Assembly: GCA_963773315.1 (NCBI GenBank) | Contig: CAVZAF010000005.1 | Location: forward strand, 682,001-746,000 | Reading direction: 5' to 3' | Length of the DNA stretch: 64,000 bases | Origin: DATKAS01 sp963773315 | Lineage (GTDB): Bacteria > Actinomycetota > Acidimicrobiia > Acidimicrobiales > DATKAS01 | Shown here: piece by piece, positions 36,584-45,218 of the stretch | Numbering within the stretch: the stretch's first letter is position 1 | Layout: each line of letters opens with the position of its first letter | Notes under the pieces: generated by a model | The model's database searches: none | What the model was told of the DNA's origin: nothing | What the model saw: only the letters and a program-made list of their open reading frames with translations | Program-made: the position numbers and the translations under genes

Positions 36584-36979
36584 ATGGACGAGCAGCTCTT
36601 CAACGTCGGCCTCGAAGCGCGGACCCGTGTGCTCGGCGAGGAGTACGTCACGCGTGCGTTCGCGACCGCCGACAGCTTCAACATCGAGTTCCAGCAGCTG
36701 GTGACCGAGTACTGCTGGGGCGCGGTGTGGGGACGCTCGGGCCTCGACGACAGACAGCGCAGCCTCAACAACTTGTGCTTGCTCGCGGCGCTGAACCGCC
36801 CCGAGGAGTTCAAGACCCACTTCCGGGGAGCGCTCCGCAACGGGTGCACACTCGACGAGCTGCGCGACACCCTCATCCAGATCACGATCTACGCCGGCGT
36901 CCCTGCGGGAGTCGAGGCGTTCCGGCTGGCACGGCAAGTGCTCGAAGCCGAGGGCATCACCCCGGAGCCGGCGCCGTGA
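36584..36979 (+). CDS. Carboxymuconolactone decarboxylase family protein
   Basis: A 131-aa helical protein of the CMD/PcaC family: FQQLVTEYCWGAVWGRSGLD, NLCLLAALNRPEEFKTHFRGALRNGCTLDEL (split here across two helices) and IQITIYAGVPAGVEAFRLA. PcaC converts 4-carboxymuconolactone to 4-oxoadipate-enol-lactone; many relatives have unrelated thiol-based roles. The segment lacks the CxxC of AhpD, so the decarboxylase branch is favoured. It starts at ATG 36584 and overlaps the dehydrogenase by GTGA. It diverges from a lactonase-like gene, a suggestive pairing for a lactone pathway. Confidence 0.85.
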   Translation: MDEQLFNVGLEARTRVLGEEYVTRAFATADSFNIEFQQLVTEYCWGAVWGRSGLDDRQRSLNNLCLLAALNRPEEFKTHFRGALRNGCTLDELRDTLIQITIYAGVPAGVEAFRLARQVLEAEGITPEPAP

Positions 36980-37842
36980 CACCGACGGTGCTCGGGTTCG
37001 TCGGGCTGGGAAACATGGGACGGCCGATGGCGACACGGATCGCGGCCGCGGGGTTCGAGCTCGTGTGCTTCGACGCGGCCGGCACCGCAGATCGGCTGCC
37101 GACCGGCGCACACGAGGGCCGCGACGTGGCCGAGGTGGCGGCACGCGCAGACACCGCGTTCATCAGCGTTCCCGACGGCAAGGCGACGCTCGCGATCGCG
37201 CACGATTTCGCCGCGGCTACCGGCCGCCGGGTCACGACGGTCGTCGACCTCTCGACTGTGGGTCCCGCGGTCGCTGAAGAGGCCGCAGAGATGCTGGCCG
37301 CGGCCGGGATCACCTATGTCGACGGGCCCGTGTCGGGCGGCGTCGCCGGAGCGCGGGCGGGCACCATCTCGCTGATGTTCGGAGGGCCCACCGAAGTCCT
37401 CGGCGCGCACCGCGCCATCCTCGACGCGTTCGCCGGCAACGTCTTCCACGTGGGCACCCGCGCGGGCCAGGGCCAGGCGATGAAGCTGCTCAACAACTAC
37501 CTGTCGGCCACCGCGCTCGCGGCGACCTCCGAAGCACTTGCCTTCGGCGCGGCGAACGGCCTCGATCTTGCGACGATGATCGACGTCCTCAACGTCTCGA
37601 CCGGGCGCAACTCCGCCACCGTCGACAAGTTCCCGAACCGCGTGATGACCGGCACCTACGACGCGGGCTTCCACACCGCGCTCATGGCGAAGGACCTCCG
37701 CCTCTACGTCGAGATGGTCGAGCGCTCCGGCACGGCGAGCGAGGTCGGCACGGCGGTGTCGGCGGTGTGGCAGGCCGCCGATGCGTCGATGCCGGGCTCA
37801 GACTTCACTGAGATCTGGAAGCACGTCAGCACCGACCGCTGA
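36976..37842 (+). CDS. 3-hydroxyisobutyrate dehydrogenase-like NAD(P)-binding protein
   Basis: A 288-aa beta-hydroxyacid dehydrogenase. The Rossmann motif is GFVGLGNMGRPMA at residues 7-19, the substrate motif YVDGPVSGGVAGA follows near 115, and the catalytic Lys is in GQAMKLLNNYLSATALA. These enzymes oxidise 3-hydroxyacids or reduce semialdehydes. GTG 36976 overlaps the CMD stop. A 10-base stem starts 5 bases after its stop (37848-37884), perhaps ending this unit. Confidence 0.88.
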   Translation: MTPTVLGFVGLGNMGRPMATRIAAAGFELVCFDAAGTADRLPTGAHEGRDVAEVAARADTAFISVPDGKATLAIAHDFAAATGRRVTTVVDLSTVGPAVAEEAAEMLAAAGITYVDGPVSGGVAGARAGTISLMFGGPTEVLGAHRAILDAFAGNVFHVGTRAGQGQAMKLLNNYLSATALAATSEALAFGAANGLDLATMIDVLNVSTGRNSATVDKFPNRVMTGTYDAGFHTALMAKDLRLYVEMVERSGTASEVGTAVSAVWQAADASMPGSDFTEIWKHVSTDR

Positions 37843-37847
37843 TTTCT

Positions 37848-37884
37848 TTGTCGTTTCGCCGGTGTAGAGACGGAGAGACGACAA
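37848..37884 (+). terminator. 10-base-pair stem after the dehydrogenase stop
   Basis: TTGTCGTTTC and GAGACGACAA pair over 10 bases with one G-T wobble and a 17-base loop, 5 bases after the stop at 37842 and 22 bases before the YciI start. No T-tract. It may be a terminator, or an attenuator/operator for the downstream genes. Confidence 0.4.
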
Positions 37885-37906
37885 GAGAACCGGCAAAGGG
37901 AGGGTC

Positions 37907-38200
37907 ATGCACTTCATCACCCACTGCCTCGATCGTCCGGGCGCGCTCGACACGCGGCTCGCCCACTACGACGAGCACCGCGCGTATCTCGCGAGCCCGC
38001 CGGTGCACATGGTCGTGTCTGGCCCACTCGTCGCGGACGACGGCGAGACGATGATCGGGAGCCTCTTCCTCACCGAAGCCGACACGAAGGCCGAGGTCGA
38101 GGCGTTCAACCGCGCCGACCCCTTCTATGTGCATGGCGTGTGGGACCGGGACACGATCGAGATCCACGCGTTCCTCAAGCGCGTCGATGACCGAGCATGA
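37907..38200 (+). CDS. YciI family protein
   Basis: A 97-aa ferredoxin-like-fold protein of the YciI/muconolactone-isomerase-like superfamily: MHFITHCLDRPGALDTRLAH, RAYLASPPVHMVVSGPLVAD and RADPFYVHGVWD. The His-Asp pair of YciI is recognisable (HCLD...), but the catalytic role is unproven even for the family. AGGGAGG precedes ATG 37907. Its stop overlaps the esterase start (ATGA), so they are coupled. Confidence 0.87.
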   Translation: MHFITHCLDRPGALDTRLAHYDEHRAYLASPPVHMVVSGPLVADDGETMIGSLFLTEADTKAEVEAFNRADPFYVHGVWDRDTIEIHAFLKRVDDRA

Positions 38201-39171
38201 CGTTCCCGCACAAGACGTTCGCGGAGCGGCTCGATCCGGCGTTGCTCGAGACGTACGCGGCGTCGCCAGAGATCGACCTCGGGCGCAACATCCCGAAGCT
38301 GCGCTTCCTGATCGAGCGCTACGAGGCGCCGCTGCGGGCCGCGCTTGCTCCGATCCCCGAAGTCACCGTCACCGATCACCTCGTGCCGGGGTCGAACGGC
38401 AACCCCGACGTGCGGGTGCGCACCTACGAGCCCGATGGCAGGGCCGCGGGTTCGGCGGCGATCTTCTGGATCCACGGCGGCGGCATGGTCATCGGCACGA
38501 TCGACGGCGACGACTTCATGTGCAAGACATGGGCGCGCGACTTCGGGTGCGTCGTCGCCTCGGTCGACTATCGCCTGGCGCCCGAGCATCAGTACCCCGC
38601 GCACATCAACGACTGCTACACGGGCTTGCAGTGGTTCCACACCCGCCTCGACGACTATCAAGTCGATCGTTCACGGCTCGTCATCGGTGGCGCGAGCGCG
38701 GGAGGCGGGCTCGCCGCCGGCACCACGCTCCTCGCTCGCGATCGCGGCGAGGTGCCGCTCTGCTTCCAGTACCTCGTCTACCCGATGATCGACGACCGCG
38801 ACGCGACCGGATCCACGCACGAGATCACGACCACGAGGGCGTGGAGTCGGCGCTCGAACCAGATCGGATGGAGGTCGTACCTCGGCGATCGGGTCGGCGG
38901 CGACGACGTGCCGCTCTACGCGGCTCCAGCGCGAGCGACGGTCGACGACCTGCGGGGCCTGCCCCCGGCGTACATCGACGTCGGTGAGCTCGACCCGTTC
39001 CGCGACGAAGACATCGCCTACGCCACACGGCTGCTCGCCGCCGGCGTGCCGTGCGAGCTGCACGTCACGCCAGGCGCGTTCCACGGATCGGAGATGGCGG
39101 TTCCGGACGCGCCGAGCTCACGGCGAATCCGCGCCTACCGACGCGACGCCCTCAGCCGCGTGCTCGCCTGA
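38197..39171 (+). CDS. Hormone-sensitive-lipase-type esterase (alpha/beta hydrolase)
   Basis: A 324-aa HSL-family esterase. Diagnostic motifs are the oxyanion WIHGGGMVIG (HGGG) near residue 90, the nucleophile elbow GGASAGGGLAAG (Ser about 167), acid in DVGELDPFRDED and His in PGAFHGSEMA. DYRLAPEHQYPA is typical of the family. It hydrolyses short-chain esters, possibly feeding the cassette. It overlaps YciI by 4 bases and, unusually, overlaps the 3' end of the opposing pirin gene by 54 bases. Confidence 0.9.
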   Translation: MTFPHKTFAERLDPALLETYAASPEIDLGRNIPKLRFLIERYEAPLRAALAPIPEVTVTDHLVPGSNGNPDVRVRTYEPDGRAAGSAAIFWIHGGGMVIGTIDGDDFMCKTWARDFGCVVASVDYRLAPEHQYPAHINDCYTGLQWFHTRLDDYQVDRSRLVIGGASAGGGLAAGTTLLARDRGEVPLCFQYLVYPMIDDRDATGSTHEITTTRAWSRRSNQIGWRSYLGDRVGGDDVPLYAAPARATVDDLRGLPPAYIDVGELDPFRDEDIAYATRLLAAGVPCELHVTPGAFHGSEMAVPDAPSSRRIRAYRRDALSRVLA

Positions 39172-40182
39172 CGGCACCTCGAGCCGTCCGTCCGCGTGGC
39201 GCGCGAATCGCCCCGCGTCGCGCGGATGTACAGGATCGTCGGTCGGCCACGGCCAGCCCCCGAAGCCGGTGCGGCGATAGTCGGAGAACGCCTGCCTGAT
39301 GCCGGCCTCGTCGTTCATCACGAACGGTCCGTACTGCGCGACCGGCTCGGCGATCGGGCGACCCTGCAGCACCAGCGCCTCGGCACCGTACGGCCCGCCG
39401 GTCACGACCACGGGCTCGTCGCAACGCAGCACTGCACCGGTCGACGCCTCGAGGTCGTGGTCGCCGATGCGCGCAGCCCCCTCGAAGACGTAGAGCGTGC
39501 GCACGGTCTCGTCGCTCGCCGCCGGCGGCAGCACCACCTCGGCCTTCGGCTCCGACACCACGTGCCAGATCGCGAGGTCGGACTCTGGCTTCGACGCCCA
39601 AGACGAGGGAGGCGGTGGGGGAGGAACCAGGTCGCCGAGGCGCCCGGCGATCACAGTGATCTCCGTCGCGCGCCCGGCCGCGTCGGTGAACCGCTCGCGC
39701 GGGATGTCGTTGTCCCAGAACATCGTGAAGTAGGGCTCGACCATCTTGTCGGCGGCCGGCAGGTTCAGCCAGATCTGGAAGAGCTCGCACGGGTTCGGGC
39801 CGTCGCGGTCGAGCAGCGGGAACATCTCGCAGTGGACGATGCCCTCGCCGGCCGTGAGCCACTGCACGTCGCCCCGACCGAACCGAGCTGTCGCCCCGAG
39901 CGAGTCGGAGTGGTCGATGAAGCCCTGGCGCACGAACGTCACCGTCTCGAACCCGCGGTGCGGATGCTGAGGGAAGCCGGGCACGACGCTGCCGTGGTAC
40001 ATGCGCCAGCCGTCCGCACCCGCGAAGTCCATGCCGAGGTCGCGAGCAGCAAGCGACGCGTTCGGGCCCATGTGCTCGTTCCCCTCGGGATACCGGTCGA
40101 GGTGGTGCACACAGAAGAGGAATGGGTCGACGGTCACCCACTGGAAGCCCAACGGGACGGACTGGAGCACCGGATCGGCCAT
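39118..40182 (-). CDS. Pirin family bicupin
   Basis: A 354-aa two-cupin protein. The N-terminal barrel has the pirin iron site: MGPN, HPHRGFETVTFVRQG, and His and Glu in GEGIVHCEMFP. The C-terminal barrel follows the proline-rich linker VPPPPPPSSWA. Pirins act as quercetinases or regulatory redox sensors. A typical pirin would end near GRFARHADGRLEVP; the extra 20 residues here overlap the esterase gene, so a lost stop or an undetected indel near 39180 is possible. ATG 40182 gives the normal start. Confidence 0.88.
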   Translation of the reverse strand: MADPVLQSVPLGFQWVTVDPFLFCVHHLDRYPEGNEHMGPNASLAARDLGMDFAGADGWRMYHGSVVPGFPQHPHRGFETVTFVRQGFIDHSDSLGATARFGRGDVQWLTAGEGIVHCEMFPLLDRDGPNPCELFQIWLNLPAADKMVEPYFTMFWDNDIPRERFTDAAGRATEITVIAGRLGDLVPPPPPPSSWASKPESDLAIWHVVSEPKAEVVLPPAASDETVRTLYVFEGAARIGDHDLEASTGAVLRCDEPVVVTGGPYGAEALVLQGRPIAEPVAQYGPFVMNDEAGIRQAFSDYRRTGFGGWPWPTDDPVHPRDAGRFARHADGRLEVPSGEHAAEGVASVGADSP

Positions 40183-40219
40183 GGGCCTCAGGCTAAGGCG
40201 CGTCTGGCAGTCTGCGGCC

Positions 40220-40985
40220 GTGGAACCGGGCTCCCCCTCGATCACGGCGCAGAAGGTGGCGCTGCAACGGCTGACCTTCGAACGGGTGCCCGCGCCCTAC
40301 GGCGACCCCGACGCCGACATCGCTCTCGCCCGCGACGTCGCCTCGGGCTCGACCGTCGACGGCGAGAGCCAGCTCAGCTCGTACCTCGCTGCCCGCACGC
40401 TGTTCTTCGATCGAGTGATCGTGCGCACGCTCGACGCCGGGCTCACGCAAGCCGTCATCATCGGAGCAGGGTACGACGGTCGTTCGTTCCGCTACGCGAA
40501 GCCCGGCGTCCGTTGGTTCGAGGTCGACCATCCCGCAACCCAGCGCGACAAGCGCGCCCGCCTCGAACGGCTCGGCATCGACACCGGGACGATCGCCTAC
40601 GTCGCGGCTGACTTCGCGAGCGACAACGTGGCCGCGTCGCTCCTCGCCGCCGGGCTCGACGCCGCCCGCGCGACTGTCTTCATCTGCGAAGGGGTCGCCG
40701 TGTACCTCGAGCGCGGCAGTGCTGGTCGCGTTGCTCCGGGCGATCCGCCAGGTCGCGGCACCGAGCTCGCGCTTCGCGGTGAGCTTCTCGATGACGCCCG
40801 ACAGCGACGAAGCCGCTGCCCGCCAGGAGTGGTTTCGCCGGCGGGTCGCGGCGGTGGGCGAGCCCGAGCGCGATCGCCTCACGCGCGATGAGCTGGCCGA
40901 CGTGCTCGCATCGACCGGGTGGGCGGACGAGACCACCAGCCCACGCGCTCAGCGCGCAGGACTGGTGGTCCTTCGTCCAGCGTGA
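40220..40985 (+). pseudogene. SAM-dependent methyltransferase (leucine-carboxymethyltransferase-like, TIGR00027-type) with a +1 frameshift
   Basis: From GTG 40220 the frame reads TFERVPAPYGDPDADIALARD, then FFDRVIVRTLDAGLTQAVII and GAGYDGRSFRYAKPGVRWFEVDHP, the motif I region of this class, up to VFICEGVAVYLER. Near 40711-40720 it breaks. The next frame continues VLVALLRAIRQVAAPSSRFAVSF and ends AGLVVLRPA at 40985. One base removed gives a complete protein of about 254 aa. Family members methylate carboxylates or hydroxyls with SAM; targets in actinobacteria are mostly unknown. It diverges from pirin with 37 bases between starts. Confidence 0.78.
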
Positions 40986-40988
40986 AGC

Positions 40989-42380
40989 TCAGCCTGCGAA
41001 CACCCCGGTCTTGCCTTCGATGTCGAAGGTCAGGCCGGTGTTGACCTGAGAGTGCTTCGTGGCGTCGTACTGCAACATGACGCCGTACTCAGCACCGTAG
41101 GCATCGGTGGTGCCATCCACCTTGAACGCTCCGCCGAGGTTGAGCGGGAACGTGTAGTTCGTCGCCCACGCCGCGTCCATCACGTTCGCGTGTGTCAGCC
41201 CGCCGTCCAACTTCGCCGCCCTCGTGAGGAGGTCGACCATCAGCCCGGCGACGCTGTATCCGGTGAGGATCTGTCCGTTGTTCGGGTCAGCTCCGGACGC
41301 GTACTTGGCGATGTCAGCCTTGTACGCGACGACGGCCGGATCGTTCGCGAACTGCGGGTCGCTCGGATCCTTCTGCTGGCCAATGATGTACACACCATTT
41401 CCGGCCGGATCGACCGGCTTGAAGAACGAGGCCACCGACGCGGACGTGTACGAGATGATCGTGATGCCCTTGTAGCCACCGGCCGCGAGCCCGGCCATCA
41501 GCTTGGGACAGAACGCGCCGGTCGTCTCACCGAGCACGACGTCGGGGTTCGACGCCAGGATCTTCGTGATCTGGTTGTCGATCGACGTGTCGGTGCCTTC
41601 GTGCAGCTCACTGTCGACGATCGTGAAGCCCTTGTCGGCCGCGACCTGCTTCATCGTGGTCGAGTAGACCTTGCCGAAGTCATTGTCGAAGGTGAGCTCG
41701 GCGATCTTCGCCCCTGGCTTCTGCTTGGCGATGAACTCGCCCCACATCCTCGCTTCGGCGCTGTAGGAAAGGATGCCGCCGATCGTCCACGGGTGGTGGG
41801 CCGGGTCTCCCCAGTTCGGGAAGCCCGTCGCCACGTACAGCTGAGGCGTGCAGGCATCCTCGAAGATCTTCTGGGTTGCCGCGACGTTCGGCGTGCCGAC
41901 CTGGAAGACCGACGCGAGGACGTGGTCCTTCTCGACCAGCTCAGTGGCGAGCGGGGGCGTCTTGGTCGGGTCGTACGCGTCATCCTTCGCGACCAGGGTG
42001 ATCTTGTGCCCGTCGATGCCGCCGGCATCGTTGACCTTGGTGAACACCGCGTTCATGCCCTGCGGGATGGCGCCGAACGCGGCCAAGGCTCCCGTCAGGG
42101 GAACCGTCATGCCGAGGACGATGTCAGCGCCGGCGGCCAACGGGGTGTTGACGTCCGACGGGCAGCTGGTCGTCGGCACCTGGAACGCCGCGGCGCTCCC
42201 GCCCGCGGCGGTCGTCGCGGCTCCACCGGCGGCGGTGGTGGCGGCCGCCGCTGCCGTCGATGCCGCGCTCGCTGAAGCAGTGGTCGCAGAACTGGAGCCA
42301 CTATCGTCGCCGCAGGCTGCGGCCACGAACATCAGCGCAAGGCCCGCGCATGCAGCGCGGACCAGAGTTGCTCTCCTCAT
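40989..42380 (-). CDS. ABC transporter substrate-binding lipoprotein (LivK type)
   Basis: A 463-aa binding protein of the second Liv system. Signal peptide MRRATLVRAACAGLALMF leads to lipobox VAAAC (Cys about 23), then an Ala/Thr/Ser linker to about residue 62. The type I binding fold begins IVLGMTVPLTGALAAFGA; YVATGFPNWGDPAHHPWTIGG and ELTFDNDFGKVYS are typical of ligand-loop regions. It is the last gene of its operon, starting inside the livM stop (ATGA). It is only distantly similar to the lipoprotein at 10325, so the two importers probably take different solutes. Confidence 0.9.
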   Translation of the reverse strand: MRRATLVRAACAGLALMFVAAACGDDSGSSSATTASASAASTAAAAATTAAGGAATTAAGGSAAAFQVPTTSCPSDVNTPLAAGADIVLGMTVPLTGALAAFGAIPQGMNAVFTKVNDAGGIDGHKITLVAKDDAYDPTKTPPLATELVEKDHVLASVFQVGTPNVAATQKIFEDACTPQLYVATGFPNWGDPAHHPWTIGGILSYSAEARMWGEFIAKQKPGAKIAELTFDNDFGKVYSTTMKQVAADKGFTIVDSELHEGTDTSIDNQITKILASNPDVVLGETTGAFCPKLMAGLAAGGYKGITIISYTSASVASFFKPVDPAGNGVYIIGQQKDPSDPQFANDPAVVAYKADIAKYASGADPNNGQILTGYSVAGLMVDLLTRAAKLDGGLTHANVMDAAWATNYTFPLNLGGAFKVDGTTDAYGAEYGVMLQYDATKHSQVNTGLTFDIEGKTGVFAG

Positions 42381-43555
42381 GTGGGTTCTCCCCCCTGGAG
42401 CTGATGGGTCGCTCCCGCGGGCGCAAGCTCCGCAGGAGTGGACTCGTCTCCACGGACCGTGGAGACGTCGGGCAGCTTCGGCACGAAGCGGATGAGCTTC
42501 GAGCGCATCAGCCGCACGAAGTAGGCGATGCCGCCAGGCATCACGAACACGACTGCGATGAGCAGCACGCCGTAGAGGGCGCCGGCCAGGATCGGGCCGT
42601 CGCCCTCCGAGAAGAACCAGAAGTGCCGCGGCGCGCTGGACGACGGGATGAAGAGGAAGCCCCCACCGGACATGAAGTCGGACGTGAAGTAAGGCACGAA
42701 GGTCACGACGAGCGCTCCGATGACCGACCCCGAGATCGTGCCCAGACCGCCGATGACGGCGCCGGTGAGCAGCGCGATCGCGGTGCTGAACCCGCCGGTC
42801 TCGGGCGCCGCGATCCGGGTCACGAACACGAGCATCGAGCCGCCGACCGCGCCGTAGGCGGCGCTGATGGCGAACGCACCGACCTTCCATCCGGCCGGCC
42901 ACACTCCGCTGACCGCCGCGCCCACCTCGCTGTCGCGGAGCGCGACGACCGATCGGCCCGGACGGCTCTTCATCATGTTCGACGCGAGGAGGAACACGAC
43001 CGCCCCGACCGCGGTGAGCACGAGGAACTGCCAGGCCTGGTTCGACAGGTTGCCGGGCGTCCAGCTCGGGTTCTTCCAGATGATCGAGTCGGCCGGCTTG
43101 CCGTTCGCCCCACCCGTGATGTCGTGGAGCGCCTGGAACTTCGCGATCACGGGGAACACCGCCGCGAGCGCGAGCGTCACGAGCGCGAGGTACAGGCCGC
43201 GGATGCGCAACGCCGGGATGCCGACGATGAACCCGATGGCGAAGCCGATTGCGGCTGACACCGGCAAGGTCAGGAGGAAGTTCCAGTGATGGTTGACGCC
43301 GAGGTACGCGGTCACATAGGCGCCGAGTCCGAAGAAGAAGCTCTGGCCGATCGAGATCTGGCCGCTGTACCCGATGATGAGCATCAGCCCGAGGATCGCG
43401 ACGCTGTACGCGGCGACGTTCGCGAAGTTCAGGATCTGGTAGTTCTCCATCTTGAACGCGATCCAGAGGATCATGACCACCACGAGCGCATACCCGACGA
43501 CCTGCCAGAGCCGGTGCTTCGGCGAGCCCTTCTCGACGACGATCGGCCAGCTCAT
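42377..43555 (-). CDS. livM: Branched-chain-type ABC transporter permease (LivM)
   Basis: A 392-aa membrane protein with LivM hallmarks: IIGYSGQISIGQSFFFGLGA, VGIPALRIRGLYLALVTL and SRPGRSVVALRDSEVGAA. About 9-10 transmembrane segments lie between residues 20 and 350. A hydrophilic C-terminal tail (about 35 residues) is extra. It overlaps both livH upstream and the binding protein downstream by 4 bases, placing it in the middle of a tightly coupled operon. Confidence 0.92.
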   Translation of the reverse strand: MSWPIVVEKGSPKHRLWQVVGYALVVVMILWIAFKMENYQILNFANVAAYSVAILGLMLIIGYSGQISIGQSFFFGLGAYVTAYLGVNHHWNFLLTLPVSAAIGFAIGFIVGIPALRIRGLYLALVTLALAAVFPVIAKFQALHDITGGANGKPADSIIWKNPSWTPGNLSNQAWQFLVLTAVGAVVFLLASNMMKSRPGRSVVALRDSEVGAAVSGVWPAGWKVGAFAISAAYGAVGGSMLVFVTRIAAPETGGFSTAIALLTGAVIGGLGTISGSVIGALVVTFVPYFTSDFMSGGGFLFIPSSSAPRHFWFFSEGDGPILAGALYGVLLIAVVFVMPGGIAYFVRLMRSKLIRFVPKLPDVSTVRGDESTPAELAPAGATHQLQGGEPT

Positions 43556-44499
43556 ACGCGCTCGATCCTCTTGGTGCCGAAGAGGCCTTCGGGCCTGATC
43601 AGGAGAACGGCCACGATCACGCCGAGCGCCACTGCGAGGCTCAGCTCAGACCCGATGAAGCTGAACAACGCGGGGATGTAGGCCTCGGCCATGCCCACGA
43701 TGAGGCCCCCGACGACCGCCCCGGGGATGCTGTCGAACCCGCCGAGCGCTGCGGCCGCGAAGCCGTAGAGCAGCACCGTCGCCATGAGGTTGAAGTCGAG
43801 TGAGCTCGCCGACTGCGAGACCATGATCGCGGCGACCGTGCCGAGCACCGCCGAGATCCCCCACCCGAGCATGAGCATGCGCCCGAGCGGCACGCCGATG
43901 AGCTGGCTCGACTCCCGGTTCGATGCGACCGCCCGATAGCCCAGGCCGAGCTTGGTCTTCTGGAAGAAGAACCACAGGATCGCGACGACGAGCGCAAGCG
44001 CGGCCCAGGTGCCGATCGCGCCGTAGCGGATCGCGAAGCGGGGCGGCCCCTCAGCGATCACGAATTGATCAGTGGGCAGGTTCGGGAACGGCGTCAGCGG
44101 TGTGAGCTGCTGCGTCCCCCAGATCGCGGCATTCAGCGCGTTGATGACGAGGAAGATGCCCAGCGTCACGATGACGACCCCGAGTGCGCTGCGCCGCTCG
44201 ATCGGGCGGATCAGGGTGCGCTCGATCCCCGCGCCGAGCAGGAAGGAGAACACCAGCGAAACGGGGATCGCCATCCAGTACGACCACCCGTGCTCGACGA
44301 CCATCACGAAGATGATGAACGCACCGAGGGTCCCCATCTCGCCTTGGGCAAAGTTCAGGTGCCCGGTCGTCTTGTAGATGATCACGACGGTCAGCGCCAT
44401 GAGCGCGTAGATCGCGCCGTTCTTCATGCCGTTCACGAACAGCTGCGCGATGAGCGTCCAGTTGAAGAAGCTGCTGTTGATGAGGAATGCGAGCGTCAT
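43552..44499 (-). CDS. livH: Branched-chain-type ABC transporter permease (LivH)
   Basis: A 315-aa membrane protein with about 8 transmembrane segments. The LivH pattern GAIYALMALTVVIIYKTTGHLNFAQG (split over helix 1) and KLGLGYRAVASNRESSQLIG coupling region are clear. Start ATG 44499 lies 2 bases after the livF stop; its stop overlaps livM. It pairs with LivM to form the pore of importer 2. Confidence 0.92.
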   Translation of the reverse strand: MTLAFLINSSFFNWTLIAQLFVNGMKNGAIYALMALTVVIIYKTTGHLNFAQGEMGTLGAFIIFVMVVEHGWSYWMAIPVSLVFSFLLGAGIERTLIRPIERRSALGVVIVTLGIFLVINALNAAIWGTQQLTPLTPFPNLPTDQFVIAEGPPRFAIRYGAIGTWAALALVVAILWFFFQKTKLGLGYRAVASNRESSQLIGVPLGRMLMLGWGISAVLGTVAAIMVSQSASSLDFNLMATVLLYGFAAAALGGFDSIPGAVVGGLIVGMAEAYIPALFSFIGSELSLAVALGVIVAVLLIRPEGLFGTKRIERV

Positions 44500-44501
44500 C
44501 G

Positions 44502-45218
44502 TCAGAACCCCAGGTAGGCCTTGCGGACGTCTTCATGGTCACGGAGCTCGTCGCTCGATCCGGCGAGCACGATGTGGCCCGCCTCGAGCACGTACGCCCG
44601 CGCCGCGATCGACAGCGCCAAGCCCGCGTTCTGCTCGACGATGAACATCGTGGTCCCGAACTCGCGGTTCAGCTCGGCGAACTGCTTGAAGAGCTCCGCG
44701 GTCAGCATCGGCGCGAGTCCGAGCGACGGCTCGTCGAGGAGCAACAGCTTCGGCCGGAGCATGAGCGCACGGGCCACCGCGAGCATCTGCTGCTCTCCAC
44801 CGCTCAGGCTCCCTGCGTGCACAGCGCGCCGCTCGGCGAGACGGGGGAAAACACCGAGCCATCGCTCGATGTCTTCGCGCACGACCTCACGGTCGGTGCG
44901 CACGTAGGCGCCCGCCTCGAGGTTCTCCTGCACCGTCAGCTCGGGGAAGGTGCCTCGGCCCTGCGGCACGTGCGCGACACCCTTGCGGACGATCCACTCG
45001 GTCGCCTTCCCGACGCACTCGACGCCGTCGAGCGTCACCGATCCCTTCGTGTCGACCATGCCGCACAGCGCACGCAGCGTCGTCGTCTTGCCGGCTCCGT
45101 TCGCGCCGAGGAGCACCACGACCTCGTGCTCCTTGACCTCGAAGTCCAGGCCGTGGAGGACCGGCACCTGCCCGTACGACGCCTTGAGGTCGGTCACAGC
45201 GAGCATGGTGTCGGTCAC
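44502..45218 (-). CDS. livF: Branched-chain-type ABC transporter ATP-binding protein (LivF)
   Basis: A 238-aa ABC ATPase: Walker A GANGAGKTT (about residue 36), VPQGRGTFPELTVQENL, signature LSGGEQQML, Walker B LLLLDEPSLGL and switch His position in IVEQNAGLAL. GTG 45218 overlaps the livG stop. It is the second gene of importer 2. Compared with the LivF at 6752 it has a canonical LSGGEQQ loop and ends with YLGF. Confidence 0.92.
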   Translation of the reverse strand: MTDTMLAVTDLKASYGQVPVLHGLDFEVKEHEVVVLLGANGAGKTTTLRALCGMVDTKGSVTLDGVECVGKATEWIVRKGVAHVPQGRGTFPELTVQENLEAGAYVRTDREVVREDIERWLGVFPRLAERRAVHAGSLSGGEQQMLAVARALMLRPKLLLLDEPSLGLAPMLTAELFKQFAELNREFGTTMFIVEQNAGLALSIAARAYVLEAGHIVLAGSSDELRDHEDVRKAYLGF

